A model generated the notes under the pieces. It worked only from the letters and a program-made list of their open reading frames with translations, was not told where the DNA came from and made no database searches. Below are positions 56,373 to 64,000 of a DNA stretch of 64,000 nt, in pieces. Position 1 is the first letter of the stretch. Every line of letters starts with the position of its first letter. The stretch spans positions 186,001 through 250,000 of the forward strand of contig CALOAB010000015.1 of NCBI GenBank assembly GCA_942491185.1, written 5' to 3'. The position numbers were made by a program, and so were the translations under genes. This DNA comes from SLRI01 sp942491185. GTDB taxonomy: Bacteria; Pseudomonadota; Alphaproteobacteria; Geminicoccales; Geminicoccaceae.

Positions 56373-58088
56373 ATGCGCCTGAGCGACACTGGAAGCGGTG
56401 AGCCGCTCGGCTTCACCTTCGACGGCGAGCCGGTCGCGGCGGTGGCGGGCGACACGGTCGCCTCTGCGCTGGCGGCCGCCGGCATCGTTCGGGTGCGGCG
56501 ATCGACCAGCGACGACGACGCGATGCGCGGCGTTTGGTGTGGCATGGGCGTATGCTTCGACTGCCTCGTCACGATGAACGGCCGCGCCGGTCAGCGCGCC
56601 TGCCTCGCCAAGATCGAGGGCGGCGAGGAGGTTCGCTCGCGCTCGCCGGACGGCACCGGCGATGATGCGCTCGCCCCGCTCGCAGAGGCGCCCACATCGC
56701 CACATATGCCCGAGCGGTCGGTCGACGTGCTCGTGGTCGGCGCCGGGCCTGCGGGACTCTCGGCCGCGCTCGCGGCGCGCCGCCACGGGGTGTCGGTCAC
56801 CGTCCTCGACGAGCGCGCGCGCAGCGGCGGCCAGTACTACAAGCAGATGGCCGGAGGTGCCGCACCACCCGCCGATCGCCAGGGCCGCGCCGGCGCCCGC
56901 CTGATCGAGGCGGCGCGCGCAGCCGGCGTCGAGCTGATCCAGGACGCCCATGTGTTCGGCGCCTTCGCCGCCGACGACCTCGTGGCCCTCATCGACGGCA
57001 CGGCCCAGCAGTTCCGGCCGAAGCGCCTGATCCTCGCCACCGGCGCCTATGAGCGCCCGATGCCGTTTCCGGGCTGGACGCTACCCGGCGTGATGACGAC
57101 CGGCGCCGCGCAGACCCTGGAGCGCGCCTACGACGTCGCCCCGGGCCAGCGCGTCGTCATCGCCGGCAATGGTCCGTTGAACTTCCAACTCGCCGCGTCC
57201 CTGGTCGCCAAGGGCGTCGAGGTGGCGGCCGTGGCCGAGGCGTCACCGCGGCCGCACGCTCGCGATTGGCAGGCGGCACTCCAGGCGACGGTTGCCGCAC
57301 CCGACCTCATCGCGGCCGGGCTCGGCTACCTCTGGCGGCTGCGGCGGGCGCGCGTGCCCATCCTCTGGGCGCATAGGGCGGTCACCGCCCATGGCGACGG
57401 CAGCGTCGCGGCCGTCGATCTGGCGCCGATCGATGACGCGGGCCGGCCGCAAACGGGGGCATGCGACGACCTTCGCCTGCGACGCGCTCTGCCTCGGCTA
57501 CGGCTTCATCGCCTCGGCCGAGATCGCCCGCGCCCTCGGCTGCCGGATGGAGATCGACGATCGCCACCTCGGCACGGCCGCCGTCACCACCGATGACGAC
57601 GGCCGGACCAGCGTCGCCAATGTCTTCGCCGTCGGTGATGGCGCACGCGTCGCCGGTGCCCGCGTGGCCCTGGAGCGCGGGCACCTCGCGGGTGACGCCG
57701 CAGCACGCGGGCTCGCCGGAGGCAGCGCCGATGAAAGAAACGCCTTCCGCGAGACGAGCGCGGCGCGCCGCCGATTGAAGCGCGCCGAGACCTTCCAGCA
57801 GGCGCTCTGGCAGCTGTTCCCGGCACCGCCGACCCGCCTCGACGGCGTGCCCGACCCGACCGTCCTCTGCCGCTGCGAGTCCCTCACCTTCGGCCAAGCA
57901 CGCGCCGAGCTCGCCGCCGGCTGGACCAGCCTCGCCACGCTCAAGCGCCGGCTCAGGCTCGGCATGGGGCAGCTGCCAGGGCCGCTACTGCGCGCCCTTG
58001 GCGGCCAAGCTCCTGGCCGAGACCACCGGCGCCGGGCGCCACGTCGACGAGAGCTTCGCCCCACGCCTGCCGGTGAAGCCCTTTCCCG
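56373..58088 (+). pseudogene. OoxA/HcnA-HcnB-type opine/D-amino-acid oxidase alpha subunit, frameshifted
   Basis: From ATG 56373: an N-terminal ferredoxin-like 2Fe-2S domain (GVWCGMGVCFDCLVTMNG, QRACLAK), then FAD-binding VDVLVVGAGPAGLSAALAARRHGVSV and NAD-like RVVIAGNGPLNFQLAASLVAKG. At about 57462 the frame changes (TTFACDALCLGYGFIASAE follows), and again near 57973, where TVLCRCESLTFGQ ... GRYCAPLAAKLL gives the BFD-like Cys site; a third shift at about 58088 leads into the next gene without a stop. Three single-base indels break a protein of about 570 residues. With OoxB it would oxidise an opine, D-amino acid or D-hydroxyproline. Confidence 0.78.
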
Positions 58089-58154
58089 GTGGCAGCGCTG
58101 GCCCGGGAGAAGCCGGAATGGGGCGGTCACCGGCGGGCGGGCTCGCCCAACCTG

Positions 58155-59336
58155 GTGCGCGCTCCAGCCAATGCGGCAAACGACGCCCCCGACAAGGCCG
58201 ACATCGTCGTCATCGGCGGCGGCGTGGTCGGCGCCTGCCTCGCCTACTATCTGGCGACCGCCGGCGCGGACGTGCTCGTGGTCGAGCGCGACGACGCCAA
58301 TCTGCAGGCGTCGGGCGCCAATGCCGGCAGCCTGCACGTGCAGCTCCTCTCCTTCGATTTCGGCGCCAAGGCCGAGGCGGGCGGCGGGCCGGCAGCGGCA
58401 ACTCTGCCGCTCGGCCCTTGGGCCATTCGCCTCTGGCAAGAGCTCGCCCGCGACACCGGCGGCGATTTCGAGATCCGCATCACTGGCGGGCTGATGGTCG
58501 CCGACACCGCCAAGGGCATGGAGTTTCTCGAGGCCAAGGCCAAGCTCGAGCAGCGCCACGGCATCGCCGCATCACTGATCGATCAGGGCGAGCTGCGCCG
58601 CCTGGCACCAGCGCTTTCCGAGCACCTGCTCGGCGCCGAGCACTGCGCCGACGAGGGCAAGATCAACCCGCTCACCGCCACCTACCGCGTGCTCGAGGGC
58701 GCCGTCGCAGCCGGCGCCCGCTATTGCCGCGGCTGTGACGTCGAAGCGTTGGAGCGCGTCACCGGGGGCTGGCGGGTGCAAACCTCAGGCGGCACCATTC
58801 GTGCCGGCATCGTCATCAACGCCGCGGGCCCCTGGGCCCGGCTGGTCGGCGCCATGGCGGGCGTGCCGACGCCCGTCTACAGCGCGCCCTTGCAGATGAT
58901 CGTGACCGAGAAGGCGCCGCCTTTGGTCGAGCCGCTCCTGGCGCATGCCGACCGGCATCTGAGCCTCAAGCAGCTGGCGTCCGGCGGCCTGGTCATCGGC
59001 GGCGCCTGGACCGCGGCCTACGACGAGGCGCGCAACATGAACGTCACGCTCAAGGACAGCATCGAGGGCAATCTCTGGGTCGCGGCCTCGGTCCTGCCGC
59101 AACTCCGGGGCTTGAACGTGCTCCGCACATGGGCCGGCATGAACGTCAATATCGACGGCGCGCCGATCGTCGGCGAGGCGCCAGGCGCGCCGGGCTTCTA
59201 CACCTGCGTCACCTCGAACGGCTACACGCTGGCACCAGCCGTGGCGCGACTGACCGCCGATCTCGTGCTCGCCGGTCGAACCGACCGCGACATCACCCCC
59301 TACACGCTGGATCGCTTTCGAGAGGCCGTCGCATGA
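58155..59336 (+). CDS. OoxB-type FAD oxidoreductase (beta subunit)
   Basis: 393 residues from GTG 58155; the frame is open from 58089 and appears fused to the end of the alpha subunit, probably because of the nearby frameshifts. FAD site DIVVIGGGVVGACLAYYLATAGADVLVVERDD, NLQASGANAGSLHVQL, and C-terminal LRTWAGMNVNIDGAPIVGEAPGAPGFYTCVTSNGYTLAPAVARLTADLV fit the DAO/OoxB family. Forms a complex with the 2Fe-2S alpha subunit. Its TGA overlaps the ATG of the ABC ATPase gene. Confidence 0.87.
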   Translation: MRAPANAANDAPDKADIVVIGGGVVGACLAYYLATAGADVLVVERDDANLQASGANAGSLHVQLLSFDFGAKAEAGGGPAAATLPLGPWAIRLWQELARDTGGDFEIRITGGLMVADTAKGMEFLEAKAKLEQRHGIAASLIDQGELRRLAPALSEHLLGAEHCADEGKINPLTATYRVLEGAVAAGARYCRGCDVEALERVTGGWRVQTSGGTIRAGIVINAAGPWARLVGAMAGVPTPVYSAPLQMIVTEKAPPLVEPLLAHADRHLSLKQLASGGLVIGGAWTAAYDEARNMNVTLKDSIEGNLWVAASVLPQLRGLNVLRTWAGMNVNIDGAPIVGEAPGAPGFYTCVTSNGYTLAPAVARLTADLVLAGRTDRDITPYTLDRFREAVA

Positions 59337-60061
59337 TCAGAATTGAGAACGTGTCGAAGTGGTACGGCGATTTCCAGGTCCTGGACAACTGCTCGACCAG
59401 CGTCGAGCGCGGCGAGGTCGTCGTGGTCTGCGGCCCTTCCGGCTCCGGCAAGTCGACGCTGATCAAATGCGTCAACGGGCTCGAGCCCTACGACGAAGGA
59501 CGGATCGAGGTCGATGGTGTCGTGGTCGGCGGCAAGGGCACGGACCAGACCCGGCTGCGCGCCAAGATCGGCATGGTCTTTCAGAACTTCGAGCTGTTTC
59601 CGCATTTGACGATCATGGGCAACCTCACGCTCGCCCAGCGCAAGGCGCTCGGCCGGCCGAAGGACGAGGCCGAGGAGAAGGGCCGGGCCCTGCTCGTCCG
59701 GGTGGGGCTCGAGGACCAGCTGGGCAAGTACCCGATGCAGCTCTCGGGCGGCCAGCAGCAGCGGGTCGCCATCGCCCGGGCGCTCGCCATGGACCCCATG
59801 GCGATGCTGTTCGACGAGCCCACCTCGGCGCTCGATCCGGAGATGATCCACGAGGTGCTCGATGTCATGGTCGAGCTGGCCGAGGAGGGCATGACCATGC
59901 TCGTCGTCAGCCATGAGATGGGCTTTGCGCGCAAGGTGGCGAGCCGGGTCGTCTTCATGGACGAGGGCGAGATCGTCGAGGATTGCTCGACCGACGCCTT
60001 CTTCACCGAGACCCGCTCGCCCCGGGCGCAGCAGTTCCTCGCCAAGATCCTGGCGCATTGA
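59333..60061 (+). CDS. Polar amino-acid ABC transporter ATP-binding protein
   Basis: 242 residues from ATG 59333 (ATGA overlap with OoxB). Walker A GPSGSGKSTLIK, Q-loop MVFQNFELFPHLT, signature LSGGQQQRVAIARAL, Walker B MLFDEPTSALDPE, H-loop VVSHEMGFARK: the GlnQ/HisP type. It is the missing ATPase for the binding protein and permease encoded on the other strand at 53.6-55.3 kb. Confidence 0.93.
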   Translation: MIRIENVSKWYGDFQVLDNCSTSVERGEVVVVCGPSGSGKSTLIKCVNGLEPYDEGRIEVDGVVVGGKGTDQTRLRAKIGMVFQNFELFPHLTIMGNLTLAQRKALGRPKDEAEEKGRALLVRVGLEDQLGKYPMQLSGGQQQRVAIARALAMDPMAMLFDEPTSALDPEMIHEVLDVMVELAEEGMTMLVVSHEMGFARKVASRVVFMDEGEIVEDCSTDAFFTETRSPRAQQFLAKILAH

Positions 60062-60071
60062 GACCCGGCCC

Positions 60072-61121
60072 ATGCAGCTCTACGCCCAAACGGTCACCGG
60101 CCCCGTCCCGGCGAGCGCGCTCGGCCTCACCTTGATGCACGAGCACATCCTCTGCGACCTGCGCCAGCCCGCCGAGCGCGGCCCCGCCGATGCGCACCCG
60201 CCGATCACCACCGAGAACCGCTTCGAGACCGACTACTTCCAGAACCGCAACCCGTTGAACATGTTCCTCGACGAGGACGACGTCGCGATCGCCGACCTCG
60301 TGCGGTTTCGCACAGCCGGCGGCGGCAGCATCGTCGAGCTGACCGTCGGCGGCATGGCACCCCAGCCCGAGCGGCTGCGCCGCATCGCCGAGACGAGTGG
60401 CGTCAGTATCATCGCCGGTGCCGGCTACTATGTGGATGCCTATCTCGACGATGCGACCCGCGCGGCGTCGACGGAGCAGATCGAAGCGATCATCACCGCT
60501 CAGCTGAAGAGCGGGCTCTGGGGCACCTCGATCCGCGCCGGGCTGATCGGCGAGATTGGCTGCAGCTGGCCGATCACCCCGGCCGAGCGACGCATTCTCC
60601 AGGCAGCGGCCAAAGTGAGTGGGCAGACCGGTGCGGCGCTCACCATCCACCCCGGCCGTCATCCGGACGCGCCGCAGGAGATCGCCGAGATCGTGATCGC
60701 CGCCGGCGGCGATCCGGCACGGACGGTGATCGGCCACATGGATCGGACCGTCTTTGATCAGAACCGGCTGGTCGAGCTGCTGGCGCTCGGCTTCGTGCTG
60801 GAGTGGGACTTCTTCGGCATCGAGACCTCGCAATACTGGATGGCCGGCGTCGACCTCGATCTGCCCACCGACTACATGCGCCTCGACATCCTCCGCCGGC
60901 TGATCGATCTCGGCTACCGTGACCAGCTCTGCCTCAGCCACGACATCTGCACCCGCACCCGCCTCGCCGCGCATGGCGGGCACGGCTACCGGCATCTGCC
61001 GGCGCATGTCGTGCCGCTGATGCGCCGCCGCGGCTTCAGCGACGAGGAGATCGAGGCCCTGCTTGTCACCACACCCGCCCGACTCTTGTGCTACCGCTCC
61101 GAACCGCTTGGAGCTGCCTGA
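60072..61121 (+). CDS. Phosphotriesterase-family metal-dependent hydrolase
   Basis: 349 residues from ATG 60072. TIM barrel with metal site MHEHILCD (His-x-His), HPGRHPD, VIGHMDRT and the catalytic Asp in LSHDIC. Strand-4 metal ligand appears as Glu in GLIGEIGCSW, as in the PTE-like lactonases rather than carboxylated-Lys enzymes. Family members include lactonases and resiniferatoxin-binding-like proteins. It lies 10 bp after the ABC ATPase gene and overlaps the next regulator by 1 bp. Substrate unknown; a lactam or lactone from amino-acid breakdown is possible. Confidence 0.85.
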   Translation: MQLYAQTVTGPVPASALGLTLMHEHILCDLRQPAERGPADAHPPITTENRFETDYFQNRNPLNMFLDEDDVAIADLVRFRTAGGGSIVELTVGGMAPQPERLRRIAETSGVSIIAGAGYYVDAYLDDATRAASTEQIEAIITAQLKSGLWGTSIRAGLIGEIGCSWPITPAERRILQAAAKVSGQTGAALTIHPGRHPDAPQEIAEIVIAAGGDPARTVIGHMDRTVFDQNRLVELLALGFVLEWDFFGIETSQYWMAGVDLDLPTDYMRLDILRRLIDLGYRDQLCLSHDICTRTRLAAHGGHGYRHLPAHVVPLMRRRGFSDEEIEALLVTTPARLLCYRSEPLGAA

Positions 61122-61789
61122 TGGCCGCCAACGTCCCTGACCACACGCCAGAGCGCGATCGCGGCAGCCTGGCGCATCGTGCCGCCGATGCCATCCGCAC
61201 GGCTATCCTCGCCCGCAAGCTGCGCGGCGGCGAGAGCCTGTCCGAGGAGCAGCTCGCCGGGGACCTGCACATCTCGCGAACGCCGGTGCGCGAGGCCATG
61301 TACATCCTGCAGAGCGAAGGCCTGATCCAAAAGGAGATCAACCAACCGTTCCGCGTGCGCCTGGTCTCCAACAAGGAGTATTTTCAGAGCATGCGGCTCC
61401 GGGAGCTGCTCGAGGGTGAGGCCGTCGGCATGGCGATCCAGCATATCGATGCGCCGTTGCTCGATGCACGGGAAGCCGAGATGCGGGCGCTGCAGGAGGA
61501 CCCGAAGGCGCCCGCCGAGGCGCATTGGGCAGCCGACGAGCGGCTGCACGACATGATCGCCGAGGCGTCCGGCAACGACGTCATGGCGCGCATGATCAAG
61601 AGTCTTAGGGTCACCACGCGCCTCTTCGAGCTTTCCGGCCTGCCCTCACGCTTTCGCCCCGATACCGAGGAGCATCTGGCGATCATTCGGGCGCTGCGCT
61701 CCCGGCAGGCCGATGCCGCGCGCGCGTCGATGACCGGCCATATCCGCAGCCTGACCAACGACGTCCTCGACACCATGGCGAGGCTCTGA
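61121..61789 (+). CDS. GntR/FadR-FCD-family regulator
   Basis: 222 residues from ATG 61121, overlapping the hydrolase stop (TGATG). Winged helix: HRAADAIRTAILARKLRGGESLSEEQLAGDLHISRTPVREAMYILQSEGLI. The C-terminal FCD effector domain begins near SMRLRELLEGEAVGMAIQ and has metal-site-like Asp/His residues (ADERLHDMIAEASGN, TEEHLAIIRAL, MTGHIRSL). It probably controls this catabolic island in response to a carboxylate. Confidence 0.88.
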   Translation: MAANVPDHTPERDRGSLAHRAADAIRTAILARKLRGGESLSEEQLAGDLHISRTPVREAMYILQSEGLIQKEINQPFRVRLVSNKEYFQSMRLRELLEGEAVGMAIQHIDAPLLDAREAEMRALQEDPKAPAEAHWAADERLHDMIAEASGNDVMARMIKSLRVTTRLFELSGLPSRFRPDTEEHLAIIRALRSRQADAARASMTGHIRSLTNDVLDTMARL

Positions 61790-61790
61790 G

Positions 61791-63074
61791 ATGGCCGCTG
61801 CCAACCCTGACGTGGTGCTCGATCAGGCAGTCGGCTGGCTGGAGGCGCTGATCGGCAGCGGCCGCAACGGCCCGGCAGCCATCCAAGAGACACTGGCGGC
61901 CCAGCTGGCGAGCGCCGGTGCCACGGTCGAGACCATGACCTACCATCCGGCGAACGTGCCGATGACCGCCGAGTTCGCCAAGGCCGAGGTGGCATCGGAT
62001 GCCCCTGAAACGGTGACGATCGGGCGGCTGAAGGGCACTGGCGGCGGCCGGCGGCTGATCCTCTTTGCCCATCCGGACACCGAGCCCTTTCGGCCTGAGC
62101 CCACATGGCAGAGTGAGCCCTTCACGCCCACCCGTCGCGACGGCCGGCTGCATGGCTGGGGCGTCGCCGACGACCTCTCCGGCATCGCCATGCTGGTCGC
62201 CGCAGCCGCGATGCTGCAGGTCGGCAACCAACGCCTAGCGGGCGAGCTCGTGCTGCTGGCGACACCGAGCAAGCGGCATCGGCGCGGCATCGGCGCAGCA
62301 CTGCATGCCGGCCTGACCGCCGACGCGGCACTCTATCTTCACCCGGCCGAGTCGGGCCGCGGCCTCGGCGAGATCAAAGCCTTCGCCCCGGGCCAGCTGG
62401 AGCTGACCATCACCATCGACGGCGCGCCACCCGCCACCTCGGAGCCGGCGCATACCGCTTTCGCGCATCAGGGCGTCAACCCGATCACCAAGGCCACAGC
62501 CGTCATCAGGGCGCTCGAGGCCTACGACCAAAGCCGCGCCGCCGCCATCCACCACCCCCGTCTGCAGGCAGCGATCGGCCGCTCGACCAATCTGATGGTA
62601 ACCCACATCAACGCCGGCACGCCCGAGGCACCGACGCGGCTGCCCAGCACCTGCACCCTTCGCGCTGCCCTGTCGCTGGTGCCGGGGGAGGTGCTCGAGG
62701 ACGTGATGCGCGAGGTCGAAACCGTCGTCGCGACGGCGGCGACCGCTGATGAGTGGCTCACCGACCATCCCCCGCGGATCGACTGGCTGGCCGGTGTCAG
62801 CGCCGCCGAGACGCCCGATGCGGATCCGTTCTATCGGCTGGTCGAGGGTGCCATTGCAGCCACCGGTCCAACGCCGGTGGTCAATCCGCTGCACACCTCG
62901 AGCGACATTCGCAACCCCATCGTCCAGGCGGGCATCCCGACCGTCGGCATCGGCCCGCTTTGCGGCGGGCTCACCATGTCGGGCCTGAGCGACGAATGGG
63001 TCGACATCGACGACTTCCGCCGCTGCGTCCTGGTGGTCGACCGCATCGTCAGAGATTGGTGCGGCACCGCTTGA
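61791..63074 (+). CDS. M20-family peptidase-like protein with altered metal site
   Basis: 427 residues from ATG 61791, 1 bp after the regulator. LILFAHPDTEPF matches the first metal His/Asp motif and GWGVADDLSGIAMLVAA the bridging Asp motif. The usual catalytic EE segment after the central strand (xPxEExGG) reads LLATPSKRHRRGIG, so both acidic residues are missing. HTSSDIRNP and GIPTVGIGP form the C-terminal metal His region. Either an inactive relative or one with another chemistry. Last gene of the plus-strand run. Confidence 0.75.
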   Translation: MAAANPDVVLDQAVGWLEALIGSGRNGPAAIQETLAAQLASAGATVETMTYHPANVPMTAEFAKAEVASDAPETVTIGRLKGTGGGRRLILFAHPDTEPFRPEPTWQSEPFTPTRRDGRLHGWGVADDLSGIAMLVAAAAMLQVGNQRLAGELVLLATPSKRHRRGIGAALHAGLTADAALYLHPAESGRGLGEIKAFAPGQLELTITIDGAPPATSEPAHTAFAHQGVNPITKATAVIRALEAYDQSRAAAIHHPRLQAAIGRSTNLMVTHINAGTPEAPTRLPSTCTLRAALSLVPGEVLEDVMREVETVVATAATADEWLTDHPPRIDWLAGVSAAETPDADPFYRLVEGAIAATGPTPVVNPLHTSSDIRNPIVQAGIPTVGIGPLCGGLTMSGLSDEWVDIDDFRRCVLVVDRIVRDWCGTA

Positions 63075-63095
63075 GCCTGAGCGGCAGGGGCCCGA

Positions 63096-63722
63096 TCAGG
63101 CACGCATCTGCGCCAGCAGGATGGTGTGCCGATCGCAGGCCGGGTCCTCCTTGATGAACTGGACGATGTCGAGCCCAGCCGCCGCCAGAATCGCTGCGTA
63201 CTCGTCTGGCGCCAGGCTGGAATGGTAGACCGGCTCATCGGCGACCGTGCCCGTGACCTCGCTGGCGCTGGGGCCAACCGTCAGCATCAAGGCACCGCAC
63301 GGCAGCAAATGGGCGGCAAGACGACGAAGCGTTCCCCGCTGCTCGTCCGGCCGCAGATGAAAGAAGCTGTTCCAACCGATGATCCCATGGAATCGCTCGG
63401 CCAGATCAAGCGAGCGCATGTCGGCCTGTCGCCAGTCACCATCGGGGTAGCGCCGCCGCGCGATCTCCAGCATCGGCGCCGCTGCGTCGACGCCGGTGAC
63501 CCGAAAGCCCGACTGGACCAGCCAGCCGGCGATCGGCTCGCCGGCGCCGCAGCCGAGGTCCAGGACCGCACCGGCTTCGGGAATGATGGCGGCGAAGCGC
63601 TCGAGCCAGGCGCGCTCGTGCAGCTGCCGCGGCCGCTCGGCATCGAACCGGGCGGCGTGACGCACATAGACGTCGCGGGTCGCCCGAGCGAGCGCGGACA
63701 AATCGGGATCGGCTTCGCTCAT
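63096..63722 (-). CDS. Class I SAM-dependent methyltransferase
   Basis: 208 residues. Motif I VLDLGCGAGEPIAGWLVQSGFRVTGVDAA (about 53-81) is the SAM site; the acidic Asp after strand 2 is present. ADMRSLDLAERFHGIIGWNSFFHL gives motifs II and III. Substrate unknown; no clear partner gene. Convergent with the M20-family gene, 21 bp apart. The nearby minus-strand upstream region to 63.9 kb holds no supported gene. Confidence 0.85.
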   Translation of the reverse strand: MSEADPDLSALARATRDVYVRHAARFDAERPRQLHERAWLERFAAIIPEAGAVLDLGCGAGEPIAGWLVQSGFRVTGVDAAAPMLEIARRRYPDGDWRQADMRSLDLAERFHGIIGWNSFFHLRPDEQRGTLRRLAAHLLPCGALMLTVGPSASEVTGTVADEPVYHSSLAPDEYAAILAAAGLDIVQFIKEDPACDRHTILLAQMRA

Positions 63723-63918
63723 GCCGGTCGATCCTTCAGCAAATGCGCAGCGCGCGATGCAGGTCTCGACGCCAGCGCCTCGTGGCGGCTAAAAGCCCAG
63801 CTCAGGCACCGGCGTCAATCGCCAGGCAGCCATGCGCAAACGGTCGAGGGGCCGGCGTGAAAGAACAGGGAGGAAGAGATCTCGTGAGCACGGTTGTCTA
63901 CGAGCCGGTGAGCAGACC

Positions 63919-64000
63919 TTGAGCAGCGCTGTATCGCGCCGGTCCGCCATCCCCCTGGCGCTGGCGGTTCTCGTCGCATCAGCAGACCCAGCGGCCGCCG
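63919..64000 (+). CDS. Start of an exported protein (partial)
   Basis: From TTG 63919 the frame reads MSSAVSRRSAIPLALAVLVASADPAAA to the window edge: a basic N-terminus, a hydrophobic core and an A-x-A-type cleavage site, i.e. a signal peptide. The start is chosen because upstream GTG codons run into a stop. Nothing can be said about the mature protein. Confidence 0.4.
   Translation, partial: MSSAVSRRSAIPLALAVLVASADPAAA

Overview
The window is high-GC DNA with tightly packed genes and many ATGA/GTGA overlaps. Its gene content (ELM1-like protein, form II cox cluster, DUF6494, DUF2256 beside a photolyase-like gene, ooxAB-type oxidoreductase, many solute-binding proteins) suggests a heterotrophic alphaproteobacterium of the Rhodospirillales/Geminicoccales kind. 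This is an inference from family content; no rRNA or tRNA gene was found to confirm it.

Layout. 1-2.4 kb: a cut-off Crp/Fnr regulator, a probable Crp/Fnr-controlled small RNA, a short-chain dehydrogenase and hydroxypyruvate isomerase. 2.6-7.3 kb: broken genes (ELM1-like, a decayed VapBC pair, and a caspase / peptidoglycan-binding-like / SUMF1 gene split by frameshifts, with a small membrane protein just upstream). 7.7-9.4 kb: an orphan amino-acid-type binding protein, then a gap between convergent genes holding two repeat arrays with periods of 31 and 21 bp. 9.4-15.6 kb: coxG-S-L-M-D plus a flavoprotein gene. 15.9-21 kb: an E1/transketolase-like enzyme, an amidase with a small overlapping partner, and methionine aminopeptidase. 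21.3-24.2 kb: a purine-type permease and a BMP-family binding protein. 24.4-28.5 kb: SIMPL protein, a degenerate glutamine amidotransferase, an enolase-superfamily enzyme and a lipoamide-dehydrogenase-like flavoprotein. 28.7-33 kb: exported small proteins, a muramidase and a GMC oxidoreductase. 33.1-38.1 kb: IS30, IS6 and IS630 material around photolyase-like, DUF2256 and arfB genes. 38.1-39 kb: ligase-like and DUF6494 genes.

39.1-48.3 kb is a coherent amino-sugar unit. An ABC transporter, MurQ, NagA and a GntR regulator lie on the minus strand; a BadF-type kinase and a NagB-II-type deaminase are divergent on the plus strand. Together they could take MurNAc and GlcNAc to fructose-6-phosphate. 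The divergent promoter region is mirror-symmetric. 48.4-51.7 kb holds transposase and sialidase-like relics, a small membrane protein, a strong inverted repeat, an exported protein and a glutamate symporter.

51.9-63.1 kb looks like an amino-acid or opine catabolic island: a DadA-like oxidoreductase, DUF3830, a polar amino-acid ABC transporter split over both strands, a DapA/NanA-family aldolase, a two-component OoxA/OoxB-type oxidoreductase, a phosphotriesterase-family hydrolase, a GntR/FCD regulator and an M20-family protein. A methyltransferase and the start of an exported protein close the window.

Many well-conserved genes carry single-base frameshifts. Either the assembly has indel errors or the region is decaying; calls marked pseudogene should be read with that in mind.
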